Source of the DNA: Hetaerina americana
Lineage: Eukaryota; Arthropoda; Insecta; Odonata; Calopterygidae
Reading direction: 5' to 3'
DNA: 64,000 bases
NCBI GenBank assembly: GCA_022747635.1
Contig: JAKTNV010000004.1
Span: 19,592,969-19,656,968 of the forward strand
The notes under the pieces were generated by a model. It saw only the letters and a program-made list of their open reading frames with translations, was not told the origin of the DNA and did no database searches. This document shows, piece after piece, positions 59,110 through 64,000 of this stretch. The translations under genes and the position numbers were made by a program. Every line of letters starts with the position of its first letter. The first letter of the stretch is position 1.

Positions 59110-61258
59110 ATGAAGCCGATAACATTCGAAAACCTCCGCCGCCTAATGGGCGGTGGGAGGAAAAAGAAGGATCGTGCGGAGTCCTCCTTCAAAAGGAGCG
59201 ACTCCTTCAAGCGGATATCCATCAAGAGGCATTACCACGAACGAGGGAACAACGCAAAGGCCATCCTCCAGCAGCAGCACAACATGTCATCGTCAGCCGC
59301 CGCCGCTGCCCTCGTCTCCAACCCCAAGAACCAGTCGCGATCACAGTCACCTCCTCCGCTGCCCCCGCAGATCCGACTTCCACCGCCACCCACCACCACC
59401 CCACCATCCACCCCACCGCCCTCGCAGCCGCCCCTGCACCTCAGAAGGGGGTTCAACTCCAGGCACCCCCTGGGGAAACCCAGCTCCGGGAACCCAACAC
59501 CTGCCAAGTGCCCGGACTCTCCCGTCATTGGGTATAGGCAGTGGATCCACGGCATGAAGGATGACGAGAACGGCGCCGCTTCCGTAAAACCCGGGATGGC
59601 CGTGGCGCAGTCCCCTGGGGGCGGACCATCATCACCTTCCTTCGCGGCTCCTCATGACAGGAGGAGACCCACGCCTCCCCCGAGGACCCCCCCAAGACGT
59701 GCCAAAGGCCCGTCGCTAGCCACGGAGTCCCCTCCCGCCGGTGGGAACGTGGACATTTTGGTCTTCGATAGATCTCCCGTGCTGGCCAAGAGGAGGAGCC
59801 GTCCCTCGCCGCCTCCCACCCTTCCCCCTGCCTCCTCAGAGGTGTCCCCTTCACCGTCTGGTGGGGAAAGCTTCGGGGAGTGGAGGAGGACGGGCGAGAC
59901 CATAGCACCCTCCGTGGGAGTGAGTCTTGGAAGGATATGGATGGACCCACCCCCTTCCCTTCTCTCCTTTGCCCCAAGGAGCCTGGAGCTGCCCTCGGGG
60001 CCACAGAGGAGGCTCCCCACCCCACCGTGCGTGGCGGATTCTCCCGTCAGGCAGGGTTCTTCAGGAGGAGAAGGGAGTGCGGGTGCAGTCCGCAGGCCCC
60101 AGCATCATTCCCTAGACAGCGCGTTGAAGGAGCGCAGAGAGACGGGACGTCCTCTTTCACCTCCCTCTCTGCCCCCTGCACCTCCAACAGGTGGTCTCCT
60201 GAGTCGCACCTTGTCTTCAACGCAAACCACGCAGTCGGGCTCCAGTAAAACCCTCTCCTCCAGGGATTCGACCGATCGGGTGTCGTCTTCCAAGGATTCC
60301 GGCTTCTCTTTCTCGATATCCATTCCCAGGCTAAGCGAGCTCACTGGCTCCTCCGCCGCCCCCGGTAGGTTTTTCAAGAGCAAGAAGTCCACTAGACCCA
60401 AGCCATCAGTCAGCAGAGATGGTTACTTCAAGAGGACCAGTTCCATAAGGAAATCTGGATCCTCCAAGCAGCAACCCTCCCAAAACCAAAGGGTCTCGTC
60501 TACGAGAAGGGGCAAGCGAAGTCAGGGAGTGGGAGAAACCCCGTCGACCCGCGCTCTTAGTGGGCGCAGGTGGAAGGGTGGGGGGCAGGGGAGCACGGCT
60601 GACAAGGCGGACATCTACCAGGTGGTCATCGGCCGCCCTCCTCGCTCCCTCAGGTCCCTGAAACTAGATCCCATGATATTCGTCCCACCAGAGAAGAGGA
60701 GACCCCGCCTCAACACCAACCGGAAGAAGTCAGACCATAACCACCACCATCATCCCAAATACGAGGTGAAGGAAATCCGCGACCTTAGGATTAGTCCGGT
60801 TGACCCCGGTGAGCTCCGCAGTGACGCAGCCGGCAGGGTCACTATTCATGTGATCGGGAAAGACGAGGAGGTTGATGACGACGACGTGGATGAGGGTCTT
60901 TATGAGTGCGTAGGCGGGGAGGACGAGCTGGAAGACATCCCATCCCCGGAGCTTTTTTGGGGCCCGTCGGTGCCCGTGACCCGGGTCCCCCCTGAGGGCA
61001 CGAGTGAACATGGTGACTCGGAGTACGAGGAGGGCCTCAGTGCCCTCCCGGAGAGTGTATCTGAAGAGGATGAGGACGGGGGTGGGTCTTACGTGCCCCT
61101 GGGAGTGTCTCCGGTGCCCCGGAGGAGACCTGTGCGACGGAGAAAGTCCGCGGCGAGGAGGAATGTCAAGTACGTGGCGCGCCGGAGCGCTGTGGTGGTG
61201 CGGGCTCCTTCGACACTGCGCAGGCGCAAGAGCGCGGCAGTGGCTGCTAAGAAATCGA
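59110..61258 (+). CDS. Basic Pro/Ser/Arg-rich, probably disordered protein; long coding exon
   Basis: I do not recognise the gene. The 718-codon frame is by far the longest here and has sustained GC-rich codon usage. Its start is supported by an in-frame TGA at 59,080 and G at -3. Features: a Lys/Arg cluster GGGRKKKDR (residues 14-22); a repeated FKRSDSFKRISIKR block (about 28-41) that looks like a conserved, phosphorylatable basic segment; polyproline 80-112; PTPPPRTPPRR (about 187-197), a possible SH3 ligand; a Ser/Thr-rich 377-400; a His run HHHH near 544; acidic blocks 584-607 and 637-659; and an Arg/Lys tail 669-716 with RRRKSAA repeated. No membrane segment, signal peptide or folded domain was seen. 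It could be a cytoskeletal or signalling adaptor or a nuclear protein. The exon probably ends at a GTGAGT donor (61,259), phase 1. Unspliced, the frame stops at 61,266. Confidence 0.85.
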
Positions 61259-61264
61259 GTGAGT
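61259..61264 (+). promoter_or_regulatory. Splice donor GTGAGT at end of coding exon
   Basis: GTGAGT matches the intron 5' consensus GTRAGT exactly. The first two bases of the stop codon TAG (61,264-61,266) adjoin or overlap its end, so splicing here would remove the stop and open the protein to downstream exons. Base composition falls to AT-rich right after this point. The preceding GA is a suboptimal exon end. Confidence 0.55.
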
Positions 61265-61266
61265 AG

Positions 61267-63203
61267 TCGGATAAAGGACTGCCTGGTATTTGGAAGTAAT
61301 AGCTGGTGCACGGAGTTTGATTTTATTTCATTGGCCAGGACCACTTTGCTGTCCATATAGCAGGATGCACTCATGCCATCGCTGACTCTTTTAGCTCATA
61401 TTACTCTGATTATCTTCTTCTTAGGACTTATTGACAAATAACCGCCGCTTTATACTCCTCTAAGGTTATTCACGATCCATTTGTAAGCAACTGCAATGTT
61501 TATATATGCGTATCATGTGAACGGTTACTTATCGTCGTCTGCATATACATCACGTTAATGTGATGAATATAGCAGCTTTTTGATTTTCGATGGTTTTACT
61601 TGCTGATGTGGATATGCAAGTTTAATTTATGTTGGTTCTGCTTGGCGGTGTGTTTTTTCTATATATTCTTGTGAATGGTTTAGAGTTAACCATATATTGT
61701 TGCCATCACTTTGCCTCTTTCTTTAGTTATAAATTTATTATAGAGGCTTACTAAGTCATGATGTGATCAATTGAACTTCGAATATTATATTTTACTTACT
61801 TTTATTGTAGTGCCCTGGATTGACTATCTGAACATCCAGGATGGTTGGCTTAAGAAAATACTGTTGAAAATTATTTTATCGCTTTTGTCTTTAAATCTTA
61901 ATGTTTTGCCAACTTTTGAAGCATTTCACATGTTGGTATTCGTAATTATTTATAACATTTTCGGATCAAAAAATTATTTTCCCTGAGATTATTCGCGTCA
62001 TAAATATCGTGGTATTTGTCAGCTAATGAACATGATTGCGTTATTATATTTGTCCCTCGTAAGGCCTCATGATGTCCTTAGGCCATAGTGATTTTACGAA
62101 TTGTTTGTCAGTGTATAATTTAAAATTTATGTGTGTCTAATGAATAATCTGTATTTATATTTACGCATTTTATACTTAATTCATCAAAAAAGGGGATGTA
62201 TACGCGAGGATGGAATTATCTTGAGCCGAAGATGAATTTGTAATTATATCTGCATTGCTATTTTAGGGAACTAAATTAAGAACCCTGATATTAGCAACGC
62301 GAATAGGCCTCTCTTTATCTCCAGAACGATGCCTGAGTAACCGGTGAGCAAGGTGGTCAATTTTTTTTAATCCGGGTCGCCTTAGCTATTGGGTTCCCCG
62401 CACCCCGATAGTCATTTGTTTCTCCTTTGGGTTCAGCCGCTGCGAGGATCATCGCTCTGCATCTCCTAATATAGGATCCCTAAGGACGAGCCAGGTGACC
62501 TTATAGGGTTGTCCATTCAGCTTAACATATCCCTTTAATGGAAGGGACACGTCCGACCGACCGAGCAGCATTATCGGTGTGTGCACTTGCAAGGTTATCC
62601 GAACAGTCGGCATTTAAAACGTTGTGACATTTAACGGAAACACTTCCTGTTTTATCTAGGACATATACCCTTTTTTTTCTTTCCTCCAACTCAAAGCGAA
62701 AGAGTCGCTGCAACTTCCTCGGACCACTGCGCGTTTGTTTTCCCGATCCGGTCGCGAGACACCGTCTTCCACCGAGTGTCCTGATTCGCGAACGAGATTC
62801 GCTCGATCTCGGTCGAGTTTTTCTCCGTCGCCGAGATGCATTCCGCCTTGGGTTGAAAACTTTTTCCCATCCATTGGTTTAATTTGCCCCAGGGTTGTTC
62901 AGACTATATTAGAGAAGCGGAATGAATTCCCTTCGTTAATTACAGTATTCGTATACTTAACAGCTATAACTTTTTGAAGTTGCTTCGCTTTTGGTATTTA
63001 GCCTGTTTATTCATGGTTTATTGTCCTTGGGATAACTCTGATAGTGTATTTGATTTGTGAAGTGGTTTAAAATTGTTGCTTCAGTGCCTTGTCTGTGTAT
63101 GTGTGTTGTAAACTTAAGCTATACGAATGTGCAAACCTTACGTGAATCATCTGCCGGTGATTTTTGCTTGCTGTACTGCAATGGCTTGGGCCATCAAGAG
63201 AAT
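61267..63203 (+). other. Intron 1 or alternatively a 3' UTR; GC patch at 62,700-62,860
   Basis: AT-rich with no supportable exon. One moderately CpG-rich patch (about 62,700-62,860) carries overlapping short frames without domains. If the donor at 61,259 is used, this is intron. If not, it is a 3' UTR of about 1.95 kb ending at the poly(A) signal at 63,204. Confidence 0.5.
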
Positions 63204-63240
63204 AATAAATTACACTAAATCCAACTTTGGTTTTATTTCT
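63204..63240 (+). terminator. Candidate poly(A) signal with cleavage and GT-rich elements
   Basis: AATAAA at 63,204-63,209 is followed by a possible CA cleavage dinucleotide at 63,222-63,223, then by TTGGTTTTATTTCT, a GT/T-rich downstream element. All three parts are at usual distances. It would suit an unspliced or intronically polyadenylated transcript of the exon at 59,110. AATAAA alone is common in AT-rich DNA. Confidence 0.4.
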
Positions 63241-64000
63241 ATGAAAGTCATCGACAATTGAAGGCCAATTTTAATTAGGATTTATGAATTAAAATTTAAG
63301 ATTAATTTTCGGCTCCTATACACAGGTTTCTGGTTATAAATTGTATTGAAGGACTTAGCGAGGTGAGTCATGGCCAGTATTTTACTAATTTTATCTCTTC
63401 GATATCTTCATAATTCCATATCACCCTACCCTCTTCAACTTTGTTGACGTAGCTTTCGACACGCTTCAAGTTTAAATCTTAAAGAGGAAAAACTAATCAT
63501 AGTTAGTAAAGGATTTGGGCTGGATCTGTTTCGGTGAAATAGTGAAAGAAACTTGTTGTAAGGATTATAAATTGAAACAAAATATATATGAATTAACATT
63601 AATTGCATAGATTGTCGTCCAAGTGTTCATCCGTAATGGATGCTTCACCCTGACAATCGTGTCTGTCGTACTACGAAGACGCATGACAAGCGCTCATCAT
63701 GTGGCTTATGTCATTGGACATCGATAATATCGTCGTGATCACACCATTGTTTGACCTTCACCTTTGCTAAGAAGTCAAATTTTATTCGGTGTGGCCGTTT
63801 AATAAATTCATTGGGGCGAGGTACGGATTATGGGTTGCTATGTGCTTGCATGTCAAAATTCAGCCGTGAAAAAGCGATTCCATTATATTATTATAATATA
63901 ATTATATTCACTTATTATCGTTATCCATGGTGTTGCGACACAATAATACCGTATGTACTTACTAGAGGGAATATCCATGTCTATTGTTTTGGTTGTAAAT
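63241..64000. other. AT-rich non-coding DNA at window end
   Basis: No gene or repeat was recognised. There are short AT palindromes near 63,885-63,905. Confidence 0.55.

Overview
The window is eukaryotic, and most likely an insect. It is AT-rich and gene-poor. It carries a family of near-identical LINEs with an APE-type endonuclease and an FADD reverse transcriptase, a mariner element and several tRNA-derived SINEs, plus microsatellites and scattered GC-rich islands. At the right end is a CpG-rich, pyrimidine-rich promoter region followed by one long coding exon. There is no bacterial-style gene packing, rRNA, functional tRNA or CRISPR array. The repeat style recalls hemimetabolous insects such as Odonata, but the species cannot be settled from sequence alone.

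Layout. 1-56,650 is mostly AT-rich non-coding DNA, intergenic or intronic. It holds copies of one RTE-like LINE at 2,862-3,968 (-), 37,041-37,726 (-) and 53,425-55,965 (+), and an older relative at 23,840-24,430 (-). The C-terminal end of a different LINE lies at 16,240-16,660 (-). A degraded mariner lies at 30,212-31,383 (-). tRNA-derived SINEs of four families lie at 6,721-6,980, 13,788-14,064, 24,600-24,785, 40,540-41,075 (split), 43,526-43,714, 52,585-52,815 and a head-on pair at 52,884-53,316. There is an exact 3 x 40 bp tandem repeat at 8,261-8,380 and there are two large fold-back structures at 20,198-20,386 and 36,047-36,143. GC-rich islands, which I read as candidate regulatory DNA, punctuate the rest.

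56,650-61,266 is the one convincing host gene segment. A CT-rich, CpG-rich stretch leads to a candidate Inr+DPE core promoter near 57,996. A long GC-rich leader follows, then a 718-codon open frame at 59,110 encoding a basic, Pro/Ser/Arg-rich, probably disordered protein that I do not recognise. The frame runs into a GTGAGT splice donor at 61,259, overlapping its stop codon, so the protein probably continues in exons beyond the window. A well-formed poly(A) signal at 63,204 leaves open a single-exon or short isoform. The TEs are not functionally linked to this gene as far as can be seen; they are passengers that record several waves of retroposition.
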